Source: JBARRS01 sp049644345
GTDB taxonomy: Bacteria > Actinomycetota > Thermoleophilia > Gaiellales > Gaiellaceae
Length of the DNA: 23,259 nucleotides
Assembly: GCA_049644345.1 (NCBI GenBank)
Contig: JBARRS010000226.1
Coordinates: forward strand, 1 to 23,259
Direction of reading: 5' to 3'
Part shown: one piece after another, positions 13,738 to 20,869 of the stretch
How the letters are laid out: every line of letters starts with the position of its first letter
Numbering within the stretch: the first letter of the stretch is position 1
Position numbers and translations under genes: made by a program
The notes under the pieces: generated by a model
Told to the model about the DNA's origin: nothing
What the model saw: the letters and a program-made list of their open reading frames with translations, nothing else
The model's database searches: none

Positions 13738-16700
13738 TTGCGCCGCATCGCCTTGATTCCTCTCGCTGCGGCGCTTGTCCTCGCGTCCGCATCCTCGGCT
13801 GCCCTGCACCTCCAGCCCGTGCGTCGCTCGTTCGGAGAGGTCGCCGTCCCGCGGGTCCGCCCCGGCAACGTGACGATCCCGTCCGGCCAGAAGAGCGGCC
13901 GCCTGACGGTGCTCGTCGACCTGCGCCTCCCTCCGCTCGCCGCTTACCACGCCTCGCTGTTCTCCGCGACCGGATCTCAAAGGCTCAACGTCGCCGGCAG
14001 GAGCTCGCGCGCCTATCTGGCTCAGCTTTCTCGCGGGCAGCGTGCCGCCGCGGCGCAGCTCCGTCGGGCGATCCCGCAGGCACGGATCACCAGGCGGTAC
14101 CGGATCGTGCTCGACGGCTTCGCCGTCAACCTGCCGGCTCGGAAGCTGCCGCGGCTCGCGAGCCTCTCCTCGGTGACGAAGATCTACCCGAGCCTCCGGT
14201 ACACGCTCGACCTGAATACGAGTCCCTCGATCATCAACGTGCCGGCCTTTTGGAGCGCCACCGGCGACCGGGGCGAAGGCGTGAAGATCGGGATCGTCGA
14301 CGACGGGATCGACCCGACGAACTCGTTCTTCAACCCGAGCGGGTTCTCCTACCCAGCGGGCTTCCCGAAGGGAGGCCGCAAATGGACGACTCCCAAGGTG
14401 ATCGTCGCCCGCGCGTTCCCGGGCCCCGGCTCGGGGCGCCAGGGACGCCTCGCGCTCGTCCGCACCGCCTCGTTCCACGGCACGCACGTCGCCGGCATCG
14501 CCGCCGGCGAGACGGGGACGACGGCGCCGGCCGGGCCGGACCACCCCGCCGTCAGCGGGCTCTCCGGAATCGCGCCGCGTGCGTGGCTGGGCAACTACCG
14601 CGTCTTCAACACGCCGACCCCGATCGGCTACGACGCCTTCACGCCCCAGATCGTGGCCGCCTTCGAGGCTGCGGTCGGGGACGGCATGAACGTGATCAAC
14701 TTCTCCGGAGGCGGGCCGCAGACCGACCCCCAGACGGACGCGCTCGTCGAGGTCGTCCGCAACGTCGCAGCGGCCGGCGTGGTACCGGTGATCGCCGCCG
14801 GGAACGACCGGGACGAGTTTGGCCTCGGCTCGGTCGGCTCGCCGGGGACGGCACCGGACGCAATCGCCGTGGCCGCGGTCTCGAACCTCCACGTCTTTGC
14901 TCCGCCGCTGACCGTCCAGTCGCCGGGAGCGCCGCCGACTGTGACGAAGATCCCGACGCAGCCGGCCGGCGAGCTGCCGTCAACCTGGTCGACGGTCAAC
15001 CAGAACATCGTCGACGTGGGCACGCTCGCGGGCACCCAGGGGCAGCCCGTCGACCGGCACCTTTGCGGCCCCGCGAACGACCCGAACGGCCCGGCGGGGA
15101 ACCTTCCCCCGAGCGCCTCCCTCGCGGGCGCGATCGCGCTCGTCTTCCGTGGCTTCTGCTCGTTCGCGTCGAAGGCCCTGCGCGCGCACGACGCCGGGGC
15201 GATCGGGATGGTCCTCGTCGACAACCGCGCGGGCGAGGCGAACGGGATCCCGATCCGCTTCATCGACTTCCCGATGGCGATGATCGCCGATCTCGACGGC
15301 GCGAATCTGCGCGACTATCTCGACGCGCACGGCGGCAAGGCGCCGATCCGGATCGGGTCGAGCATCGAGGAGATCGCTACAGGCCGGAGCGGGATCGTCA
15401 CCAGCTTCTCCTCCGCGGGTCCGACCGACTTCGGCCACCTGCTGAAGCCCGACGTCGCCGCGCCCGGCGGCCAGATCATCTCGTCGACACTGCCGGAGTT
15501 CGCGGGCTCGCCGTTCGCCGTCTTCGACGGGACGAGCATGGCGACACCGCACGTCACGGGCGCCGCCGCGCTGCTCGTCCAGGCGCATCCCGGCTGGAGC
15601 GCGGCGGAGATCAAGTCCGCGCTGATGTCGACCGCAGGCGCGGCCTGGGGGAACACCCAGCGAACACAGGAGGCGTCGGTCCTGCTCGAGGGCGCCGGGC
15701 TCGTGAACGTGAACGCGGCCAGCGACCCGAAGATCTTCACGAGGCCGAGCTCGGTCTCGCTCGGCGACATCCACTCGAGCTCGGCGACTGGGCGGGCATC
15801 GACGCTCGTCTCGCTCGTCGACGCGGGCGGCGGCGGGGGCGTGTGGACGATGACGCTGCAGCCCCAGTCCGCAAGCACCGGCGCCACGATCGACATCCCG
15901 GGAAGCGTGACGATCGCGCCCGGAGGAACGGTCGACTTCCCGGTCGCCGCCCAGGTTGACGCGGGCGCGCCGGCCGGAGACGACTACGGGTTCGTCGTCC
16001 TTCACCACGGGACGACCGTTCGCCGAATCCCGTACGCCTTCTTCGTCACCCAGGCGAAGCTCGCCGGACTGTCCGAGCAGCCGATCAAGCGACTCCAGAC
16101 CGGAGATACGCGCGGCGGCACGTCGCACGTGAACGTTTATCGCTTCCCAGGCGATCCGTTCGGGGCGCCACCGAGCTACACCGGCGTGGGGATGGACGAG
16201 ACCGGTGCCGAGCACGTCTACGTCATGCACGTGAACGTCCCGGTCGCCAACGCGGGGGCCGCCGTGATCGGGGAGACGCCGAACTCCATCGTCGAGCCCT
16301 GGTTCCTCGGGTCGAAGGACGAGAACGACGTCCAGGGCTACCCGGGCACACCCGTGAACGTGAATGCGCTCTCGCTCGGGTTCCACCTCGACGTCGGCGC
16401 CGCCGGCGCGGTGTTCCCGCGCGTAGGCCGCTACTACGTCTCGGTCGACTCCGGCCGCGACCTCTTCACGGGCCATTCGTTCGCCGGTAGCTACATCCTC
16501 CGCTCGTGGATCAACGACGTGACGCCGCCGAAGGTTCGGATCCTGACCAGGCGCGTGACCGCGGGGCGGCCGCTGCTGGCCGCGATCGTCACCGACAGTG
16601 GCTCCGGGGTCGATCCGCTCTCGCTCGTGATCGCGTACCGGAACATCCTGCTCGGGGCTGCGCTCTATGACCCGTTCTCGGGCCTCGCCCTCTTCCCGAT

Positions 16701-17133
16701 CCCGAGTCAGGCCCCGACGATCCCGTCCGGCAAGACGTCGGCCGTCGTCGTCGCCGCCGACTTCCAGGAGGCGAAGAACGTCGACCAGGTAGGAGCGAAC
16801 ATCCTCCCGAACACGACCTTCCGGACGCTGAAGTTCCGCGGCGTCGCCGGAGCCACCGTCAGCTGGCTGCTCCCCCGCTTGCACGCCTGCGTCGCGCGCA
16901 GCCAGACGCTCGCGGTGTCGGCGAGCGCGCCGCGCAGGATCACTGGCGTCCGCTTCCTCGACGGCCGGAAGCGAATCGCGTTCGCGCGCCGAGGGGCGGC
17001 CGGGCTGTACGTCGCCGCGTGGTCGACCGGGAAGGCTACGCCGGGTCGCCACGTGCTCCGCGCAGTCTTGGTCGAGCGTGGCGGCAAGACGGCCGCCGCG
17101 CGGATCGCCGTCCGGGTTTGCCGCAACAAGTAG
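13738..17133 (+). CDS. Secreted subtilisin-family (S8) serine protease with PA domain
   Basis: A 1,131-residue secreted protease. Signal peptide: MRRIALIPLAAALVLASASSA. An I9-type propeptide-like region follows (about residues 55-160, with VNLPARKLPRLASLSSVTKIYP just before the mature part). The triad is D188 (IGIVDDGID), H247 (FHGTHVAG) and S600 (GTSMATPHVTG), with the oxyanion Asn N356 (AAGND). A protease-associated domain is inserted between N356 and S600 (about 455-545, with FRGFCSFASKALRAHDAGA). The 500-residue C-terminal part is beta-rich (Fn3/Ig-like) with no transmembrane or sortase signal. TTG 13738 is the start because it opens the signal peptide and has a -10 box 7 bases upstream; the frame extending upstream is antisense to fabI. 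Its stop overlaps the next gene by 16 bases. Confidence 0.93.
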   Translation: MRRIALIPLAAALVLASASSAALHLQPVRRSFGEVAVPRVRPGNVTIPSGQKSGRLTVLVDLRLPPLAAYHASLFSATGSQRLNVAGRSSRAYLAQLSRGQRAAAAQLRRAIPQARITRRYRIVLDGFAVNLPARKLPRLASLSSVTKIYPSLRYTLDLNTSPSIINVPAFWSATGDRGEGVKIGIVDDGIDPTNSFFNPSGFSYPAGFPKGGRKWTTPKVIVARAFPGPGSGRQGRLALVRTASFHGTHVAGIAAGETGTTAPAGPDHPAVSGLSGIAPRAWLGNYRVFNTPTPIGYDAFTPQIVAAFEAAVGDGMNVINFSGGGPQTDPQTDALVEVVRNVAAAGVVPVIAAGNDRDEFGLGSVGSPGTAPDAIAVAAVSNLHVFAPPLTVQSPGAPPTVTKIPTQPAGELPSTWSTVNQNIVDVGTLAGTQGQPVDRHLCGPANDPNGPAGNLPPSASLAGAIALVFRGFCSFASKALRAHDAGAIGMVLVDNRAGEANGIPIRFIDFPMAMIADLDGANLRDYLDAHGGKAPIRIGSSIEEIATGRSGIVTSFSSAGPTDFGHLLKPDVAAPGGQIISSTLPEFAGSPFAVFDGTSMATPHVTGAAALLVQAHPGWSAAEIKSALMSTAGAAWGNTQRTQEASVLLEGAGLVNVNAASDPKIFTRPSSVSLGDIHSSSATGRASTLVSLVDAGGGGGVWTMTLQPQSASTGATIDIPGSVTIAPGGTVDFPVAAQVDAGAPAGDDYGFVVLHHGTTVRRIPYAFFVTQAKLAGLSEQPIKRLQTGDTRGGTSHVNVYRFPGDPFGAPPSYTGVGMDETGAEHVYVMHVNVPVANAGAAVIGETPNSIVEPWFLGSKDENDVQGYPGTPVNVNALSLGFHLDVGAAGAVFPRVGRYYVSVDSGRDLFTGHSFAGSYILRSWINDVTPPKVRILTRRVTAGRPLLAAIVTDSGSGVDPLSLVIAYRNILLGAALYDPFSGLALFPIPSQAPTIPSGKTSAVVVAADFQEAKNVDQVGANILPNTTFRTLKFRGVAGATVSWLLPRLHACVARSQTLAVSASAPRRITGVRFLDGRKRIAFARRGAAGLYVAAWSTGKATPGRHVLRAVLVERGGKTAAARIAVRVCRNK

Positions 17134-17879
17134 CCCTCGTCACCGGGGGCTCGAGCGGGATCGGCGCCGCGATCGCACGCGCCCTGGCGCAGCGCGGCTG
17201 GCACTGCGTCCTGGTCGCGCGAGACGAGGAGCGGCTGCATCAGGTCGCCCGAGAGGTGGACGGCGACTACGAGCTCTGCGACGTCGGCGACCGTGAGGGG
17301 GTCGAACAGCTCGCCGCGACGGTCAGCGAACGGCATCCACGCATCCGTCTGCTCGTCAACAACGCCGGGGTACGTGCCCGCGGCGGCTTCCTCGATACCG
17401 AGCCGGAGCGGATCGAGGAGGTGTTGCGGATCAATTACTTAGGCAGCGTCTGGTGCCTGCGCGCGTTCCTGCCCGCCCTCGAGGCCGCCGCGCCTGCCGA
17501 CGTCGTGAACGTCGTCTCGGTCGCGGGCACCGTCGCGCTCGGCGCAGGGCCCTACGCGGCGTCGAAGCACGCGCAGCTCGCGTTCTCCCGCGGCGTCACC
17601 TCGGAGCTCACGCGGCGCGGGATCAGGACGCACACGGTCAACCCAGGCTTCGTCGAGACGCCGGGGTTTCCGCAGCGAGGGACGCTGCCGGCGCTGCTTC
17701 GACCGGTCGTGATCGAGCCGGAGAGCGTCGCTCGCCGGGTCGTTCGTGCGGTCGAGCGCGACCGGCGCGAGCTCTTCGTGCCCGAGTGGTATCGAGTGCC
17801 CGCGGTGCTCCAGGCGATCGCCCCGGGGCTGCTCGGCAGGCTGATGGGGAGGCGAGGAAGCCCGAGGGGCCCGAGCTAG
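17118..17879 (+). CDS. Short-chain dehydrogenase/reductase (SDR), substrate unknown
   Basis: A classical SDR of 253 residues. TGGSSGIG (residues 9-16) binds NAD(P); NNAG stabilises the central sheet; the catalytic Ser is in VVSVAGTVA and the Tyr-Lys pair in PYAASKHA (YxxxK). The cofactor loop VARDEERL has an Arg after the second strand, which favours NADP(H). The C-terminal tail (LLRPVVIEPESVARRVVRAVERDRRELFVPEWYRV) resembles DltE/YqjQ-like SDRs associated with membranes or lipids. The TTG at 17118, 16 bases inside the end of the protease gene, is the only start close before the fold; the open frame further upstream is a shadow. Its TAG stop is part of the proposed promoter of the MarR gene. 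Confidence 0.88.
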   Translation: MPQQVALVTGGSSGIGAAIARALAQRGWHCVLVARDEERLHQVAREVDGDYELCDVGDREGVEQLAATVSERHPRIRLLVNNAGVRARGGFLDTEPERIEEVLRINYLGSVWCLRAFLPALEAAAPADVVNVVSVAGTVALGAGPYAASKHAQLAFSRGVTSELTRRGIRTHTVNPGFVETPGFPQRGTLPALLRPVVIEPESVARRVVRAVERDRRELFVPEWYRVPAVLQAIAPGLLGRLMGRRGSPRGPS

Positions 17880-17882
17880 ACT
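17877..17882 (+). promoter_or_regulatory. Putative -10 box, leaderless promoter of the MarR-family gene
   Basis: TAGACT lies 8 bases before the ATG at 17891 and begins with the TAG stop of the SDR gene. Hexamer and spacing are identical to the proposed fabI promoter. Confidence 0.5.
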
Positions 17883-17890
17883 CACCCGGC

Positions 17891-18310
17891 ATGGAGCATC
17901 CTCGGGCCGCCGACCACTTCTCGACCGAAGAGGTCTCTCGGGTCGCGGAGTTCCGTGCCGCTCTGCGGCAGTTCATGCGGGCCAGCGAGCGGATCGCGCG
18001 CAAGTCGGGGTTGACCCCGCAGCGGCACCTGCTGTTGCTCATGATCAAGGGAGCGCCCGACGGGCGCGAGAGGTCGACCGTGACCGAGCTCGCACAGCGC
18101 CTTCAGCTGGCCCAGAGCACCGTCACCGAGCTTGTCCGCCGTGCGGAGGACGCGGGCCTTGTCGAGCGCGAGCGCTCCGAGAACGACGCGCGTGTCGCGC
18201 ACCTGCACCTGACCCCTGAAGGCGAGCGGCGTCTTCGCGATTCGTTCCGCAGCCACGACCGCGAGCGCGAAGAGCTGCGCGTCGCGATCGAGCAGCTGAA
18301 GGAGCGCTAG
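17891..18310 (+). CDS. MarR-family winged-helix transcriptional regulator
   Basis: A 139-residue protein with the MarR architecture. An N-terminal dimerisation helix is followed by the winged helix-turn-helix: LTPQRHLLLLMIKGAP, then TVTELAQRLQLAQSTVTELVRRAEDAGLVERERSENDARVAHLHLTPEGERRL split across helices and wing. The Asp-Ala-Arg of ENDARV in the wing is the classic MarR DNA-contact motif. A C-terminal helix (SHDREREELRVAIEQLKE) completes the dimer interface. No Cys is present, so redox sensing by cysteine is excluded; a small-molecule ligand is likelier. It sits directly before two thioredoxin-fold genes and could control them or the SDR, but no operator was identified. Confidence 0.92.
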   Translation: MEHPRAADHFSTEEVSRVAEFRAALRQFMRASERIARKSGLTPQRHLLLLMIKGAPDGRERSTVTELAQRLQLAQSTVTELVRRAEDAGLVERERSENDARVAHLHLTPEGERRLRDSFRSHDREREELRVAIEQLKER

Positions 18311-18348
18311 CGGGAACGCTTCGCACGCGACGCTCGTTGTAACCCTCT

Positions 18349-18651
18349 ATGAGGATCGAGCTCCTGTATTGGGAGGGTTGTCCCTCGTACCCGGAGGCGC
18401 GCGAGCTGCTCGAACAGGTGTTGCGCGAGCGGAAAATCCACGAGCCCGTCGAGATGCGGGAGGTCAAGACCCAGGCGGAGGCCGAGGAGGTCGGCTTCCC
18501 CGGCTCACCGACGATCCTCGTCGACGGTCGCGATGTCGACCCCGCCGGGGCGCGGGGGGTGCCGTCGCTGACCTGTCGCATCTACCACGAGCCGGACGGG
18601 AAGGTCGCTCCGCTCCCCAGCCGGCGACAACTCGAGGAGGCGATCGGATGA
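18349..18651 (+). CDS. Small thioredoxin-fold protein with a single active-site Cys (CPSY)
   Basis: A 100-residue protein with the thioredoxin-like pattern: MRIELLYWEGCPSYPEARELL, a strand-loop-helix with the Cys at position 11. GFPGSPTILVDGRDVDP follows, with the cis-Pro strand (SPTILVDG) characteristic of this fold. The motif is CPSY rather than CxxC; a second Cys occurs later (SLTCRIY, about residue 77). Related proteins occur beside mercury, arsenic and redox genes, and some are annotated as alkylmercury-lyase-like; function is unknown. The ATG at 18349 lacks a ribosome-binding site and has no clean -10 box. Its TGA stop overlaps the next start as ATGA, so the two are co-translated. Confidence 0.8.
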   Translation: MRIELLYWEGCPSYPEARELLEQVLRERKIHEPVEMREVKTQAEAEEVGFPGSPTILVDGRDVDPAGARGVPSLTCRIYHEPDGKVAPLPSRRQLEEAIG

Positions 18652-19181
18652 CACTCATGCTCGGAACCGAAGCGCCGGAGTTCGACCTGCCCGGAACCGA
18701 CGGACGGCGACACCGGCTCGAGGACTACGGGGACGCGGAAGCGCTCGTGCTCGTCCAGTCCTGCAACCACTGCCCGTACGTGCAGGCGTGGGAGGGTCGA
18801 ATGGTCGAGATTCAGCGCGACTACGGCGACCGCGGGGCCCACCTCGTCGCCGTGAGCTCGAACGACGCGGAGGCCTACCCGGCCGACTCGTTCGAGGAGA
18901 TGCGCAGGCGGGCCGAGGCGCAGGGCTTCAACTTCGACTACCTCTACGACGAGTCGCAAGAGGTGGCGCGGGCGCTCGGCTCGGAGCGGACGCCCGAGGT
19001 GTTCGTCTTCGATCGCGACCGGCGCCTCGTCTATCACGGCGCGATCGACGACTCGCGCGACGAGGACGGAGTCTCGCAGCACTATCTGCGCGATGCGCTC
19101 GACGCGCTGCTCGAGGGCAGCGAGCCCGCGATCGCGGAGACGCCGCCGGTCGGATGCAGCGTCAAGTACCGGGCTTCGTGA
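18648..19181 (+). CDS. Thioredoxin family / AhpC-TSA redoxin with CxxC active site
   Basis: A 177-residue redoxin. LGTEAPEFDLPGTDGRRHRLEDY is the usual AhpC/TSA N-terminus. VLVQSCNHCPYVQAWEGRM contains the CNHC active-site pair. HLVAVSSNDAEAYPADSFEEM and ERTPEVFVFDRDRRLVYHG (cis-Pro in TPEVF) follow. The protein ends PPVGCSVKYR, the conserved C-terminal GCS(V/I)K of this subgroup. Family members are thought to act as thiol-disulfide oxidoreductases or peroxidases. The ATG at 18648 overlaps the previous stop (ATGA). It ends 20 bases inside the 3' end of the convergent methyltransferase gene. It could serve as a thiol donor for the Sec peroxiredoxin, but that is speculation. Confidence 0.9.
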   Translation: MTLMLGTEAPEFDLPGTDGRRHRLEDYGDAEALVLVQSCNHCPYVQAWEGRMVEIQRDYGDRGAHLVAVSSNDAEAYPADSFEEMRRRAEAQGFNFDYLYDESQEVARALGSERTPEVFVFDRDRRLVYHGAIDDSRDEDGVSQHYLRDALDALLEGSEPAIAETPPVGCSVKYRAS

Positions 19182-19875
19182 GCAGGTACCAGCCCACGGT
19201 GGCTGTGTAGCCAGGCGGCGCGAGTGCTTTCGCCTGCTGCCGCTTGGGACCTTCGCAGCCTGCGAGATCGAGGTAACAGTCGAGGTCGCGGGGCTCCTGC
19301 ACGAACTCCGCCTTCTCGAGCACGAGCCCGTTCGACTCGAACAGGCCGCGGAGGTCGACGTCGGCGAGCGCTCGGGAGTGGCTCGGGTCGCGCTCGCGCT
19401 CGAACCGGTTGAGCTCGAGCGCGGCCAGCGGGTCGACCGGGGCGACCTGATCGACGACGAAGACGCGACCGCCGCGGCGTGTCACCCGTGCCAGCTCCGC
19501 AACCGCGAGCTCTGGGCGCGCGATGTGGTGAAGCGTCCGCATCGAGCACGCGAGGTCGAACTCGGCCAGCTCGAACGGCAGCTTGGTCGCATCACCTTCC
19601 ACGAATGTGACGTTCGTGAATCCGGCCGATCGCTTCCGCGCCTGCTCGAGCAGCTCCGGCACGAGGTCGACGCCGACGACCTCCCGCACTAGGGGCGCCA
19701 GGGCGAAGGCGAGAGCACCGGCCCCCGTGCCGGAATCGAGCGCGCGCTCGTCTCCGGAGAGCGGCAGGAAGCGGTGCACCCGCTCTGCGAGCTTCTCCGC
19801 GAGCGCATCCTGGCGGGCGGCGACTCGTTCAGCCGTCGCTGCGTAGCGCATCCGTATGGCGTCGTGCGTACTCAA
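19162..19875 (-). CDS. SAM-dependent class I methyltransferase
   Basis: A 237-residue UbiE/COQ5-like methyltransferase. Motif I is ALDSGTGAGALAFAL (GxGxG binding SAM), with VVGVDLVPELLEQAR as motif post-I and FVEGDATKLPFELAEFDLACSMRTLHHI covering motifs II-III. The substrate is unknown. The start TTG 19875 is preferred over ATG 19851: AAGGAG lies 7 bases before the TTG, whereas nothing precedes the ATG, and MSTHDAIRMRYAATAERVA is a natural N-terminus. This start lies 47 bases inside the upstream nucleotidyltransferase gene, making it the last gene of the minus-strand operon. Its 3' end overlaps the convergent redoxin gene by 20 bases. Confidence 0.85.
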   Translation of the reverse strand: MSTHDAIRMRYAATAERVAARQDALAEKLAERVHRFLPLSGDERALDSGTGAGALAFALAPLVREVVGVDLVPELLEQARKRSAGFTNVTFVEGDATKLPFELAEFDLACSMRTLHHIARPELAVAELARVTRRGGRVFVVDQVAPVDPLAALELNRFERERDPSHSRALADVDLRGLFESNGLVLEKAEFVQEPRDLDCYLDLAGCEGPKRQQAKALAPPGYTATVGWYLLTKPGT

Positions 19876-20869
19876 GCGCCTGCTCCTTCGTCGTAATCGT
19901 GCCTGCTGCGCGCTCCTCTTCGATTTCTGCCAGCAGACGGCCGATCTCGGGGCCGGGCGGCAGGCCGAGCTCGTCGCCGCGCACGAGCGGCTCGGCTGGG
20001 TCGTGCTCGCGCGCGTTGCGGACTGCTTCCGCGAGCTCGTCGGCACCCACGAATGCGAGCGCATCGAGCGCCCAAGGCTCCGTCTGCCGGCGGAAGCGAT
20101 GGATCGAGCGAGCCGAAGCGTCCGGGGGCCGCTCCGCCGCGAGCAATGTACGCGCGTACCGGCGAAGCTCGTTCGAGATCGGCAGCCGGCGCAGCTGCTC
20201 CCCGAACGAGGCCACGAGCCGGAACTCCGGCGAGTCGACTCGCTCCAGCCGCTCGTCCATGCGACCGCCTAGCCGCTCGAGGAGCCCGAGCTCGACGAGC
20301 CGTCGATAACCCCAGGGCGAGAGGCGCAGCAGCTCATCCAGGACTCGCTCGCCGGCGGGCCGATCCACCAGATGCGCATGCTCCCGCAGGAGCGACTCCG
20401 TCTCCGGCGTCATCCGGAAGCCGAACGGCAGCTCGTCCTCCAGCCGGACCGCCCTTAGGAGCCGCAACGGATCGTCGGCGAAGACCGAGTCGGAGACGGC
20501 GCGGATTCGGTTCGCGCCGAGATCGCCGTAGCCGTCGAAAGGATCCACCGCCTCGTCGCTCCCGACCCGCTCGGCGATCGCGTTGATCGTGAAGTCCCGG
20601 GTCGCAAGGTCGTGCTCGATCGACGCCGGCAGGGGCGTGAAGTCGACCGTACGGCCCTCCTCGAGCGCAACGCGCCAGGCGCCGTGTCGCTCCGAGAGCT
20701 GGAACGGCACGCCTCCGGAGCGGCGAGCGTAGACGCGGGCGGCACGCTCGGGCTCGCGCACAGCGACATCGACGTCGACGATCGGCCGGTCGAGCGCGTG
20801 GTCGCGGACGGCGCCGCCGACGATCCAGGCCTCCTCGTCGGAGAAGAGCTCTTCGACGAGCTCGATCAA
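19829..20869 (-). CDS. cca: CCA-adding-type tRNA nucleotidyltransferase / poly(A) polymerase family protein
   Basis: A 346-residue class II nucleotidyltransferase. The Pol-beta-like head has WIVGGAVRDHALDRP (residues 15-29) and the metal-binding D32-V-D34 (IVDVDVAV). ATRDFTINAIA is the RRD-type block, and DPLRLLRAVRLEDELPF the DxxRxxRA-type block. The tail is helical and no HD domain is evident. The length is short compared with HD-containing actinobacterial CCA enzymes, so this may be a second paralogue and not the housekeeping enzyme. The TTG at 20869 overlaps the alr stop as TTGA, giving MIELVEELF. Within its 3' end it carries the Shine-Dalgarno sequence of the methyltransferase. Whether it adds CCA or poly(A) cannot be told from sequence alone. 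Confidence 0.85.
   Translation of the reverse strand: MIELVEELFSDEEAWIVGGAVRDHALDRPIVDVDVAVREPERAARVYARRSGGVPFQLSERHGAWRVALEEGRTVDFTPLPASIEHDLATRDFTINAIAERVGSDEAVDPFDGYGDLGANRIRAVSDSVFADDPLRLLRAVRLEDELPFGFRMTPETESLLREHAHLVDRPAGERVLDELLRLSPWGYRRLVELGLLERLGGRMDERLERVDSPEFRLVASFGEQLRRLPISNELRRYARTLLAAERPPDASARSIHRFRRQTEPWALDALAFVGADELAEAVRNAREHDPAEPLVRGDELGLPPGPEIGRLLAEIEEERAAGTITTKEQALEYARRHTDALRSDG
19883..19888 (-). promoter_or_regulatory. Shine-Dalgarno sequence deciding the methyltransferase start
   Basis: AAGGAG on the minus strand is 7 bases from the TTG at 19875 and lies inside the upstream nucleotidyltransferase gene. It is the clearest ribosome-binding site in the window. Confidence 0.65.

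Noticed and set aside
13699..14892. Extension of fabI to a 657-residue protein starting at 14892.
   Set aside because: The upstream part is antisense to the protease; FabI family length and the GTG at 13698 fit the shorter protein.
14980..17052. A 690-codon minus-strand open frame opposite the protease gene.
   Set aside because: The composition is Arg/Asp/Gly-rich with no recognisable motif; it is a codon-position shadow of the S8 gene.
18311..18348. Terminator or independent promoter between the MarR and mini-thioredoxin genes.
   Set aside because: Only a 4-bp imperfect repeat and no clean TANNNT box were found; the genes may be co-transcribed.
19849..19851. ATG at 19851 as the methyltransferase start.
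   Set aside because: No ribosome-binding site precedes it, while TTG 19875 has AAGGAG at 7 bases.
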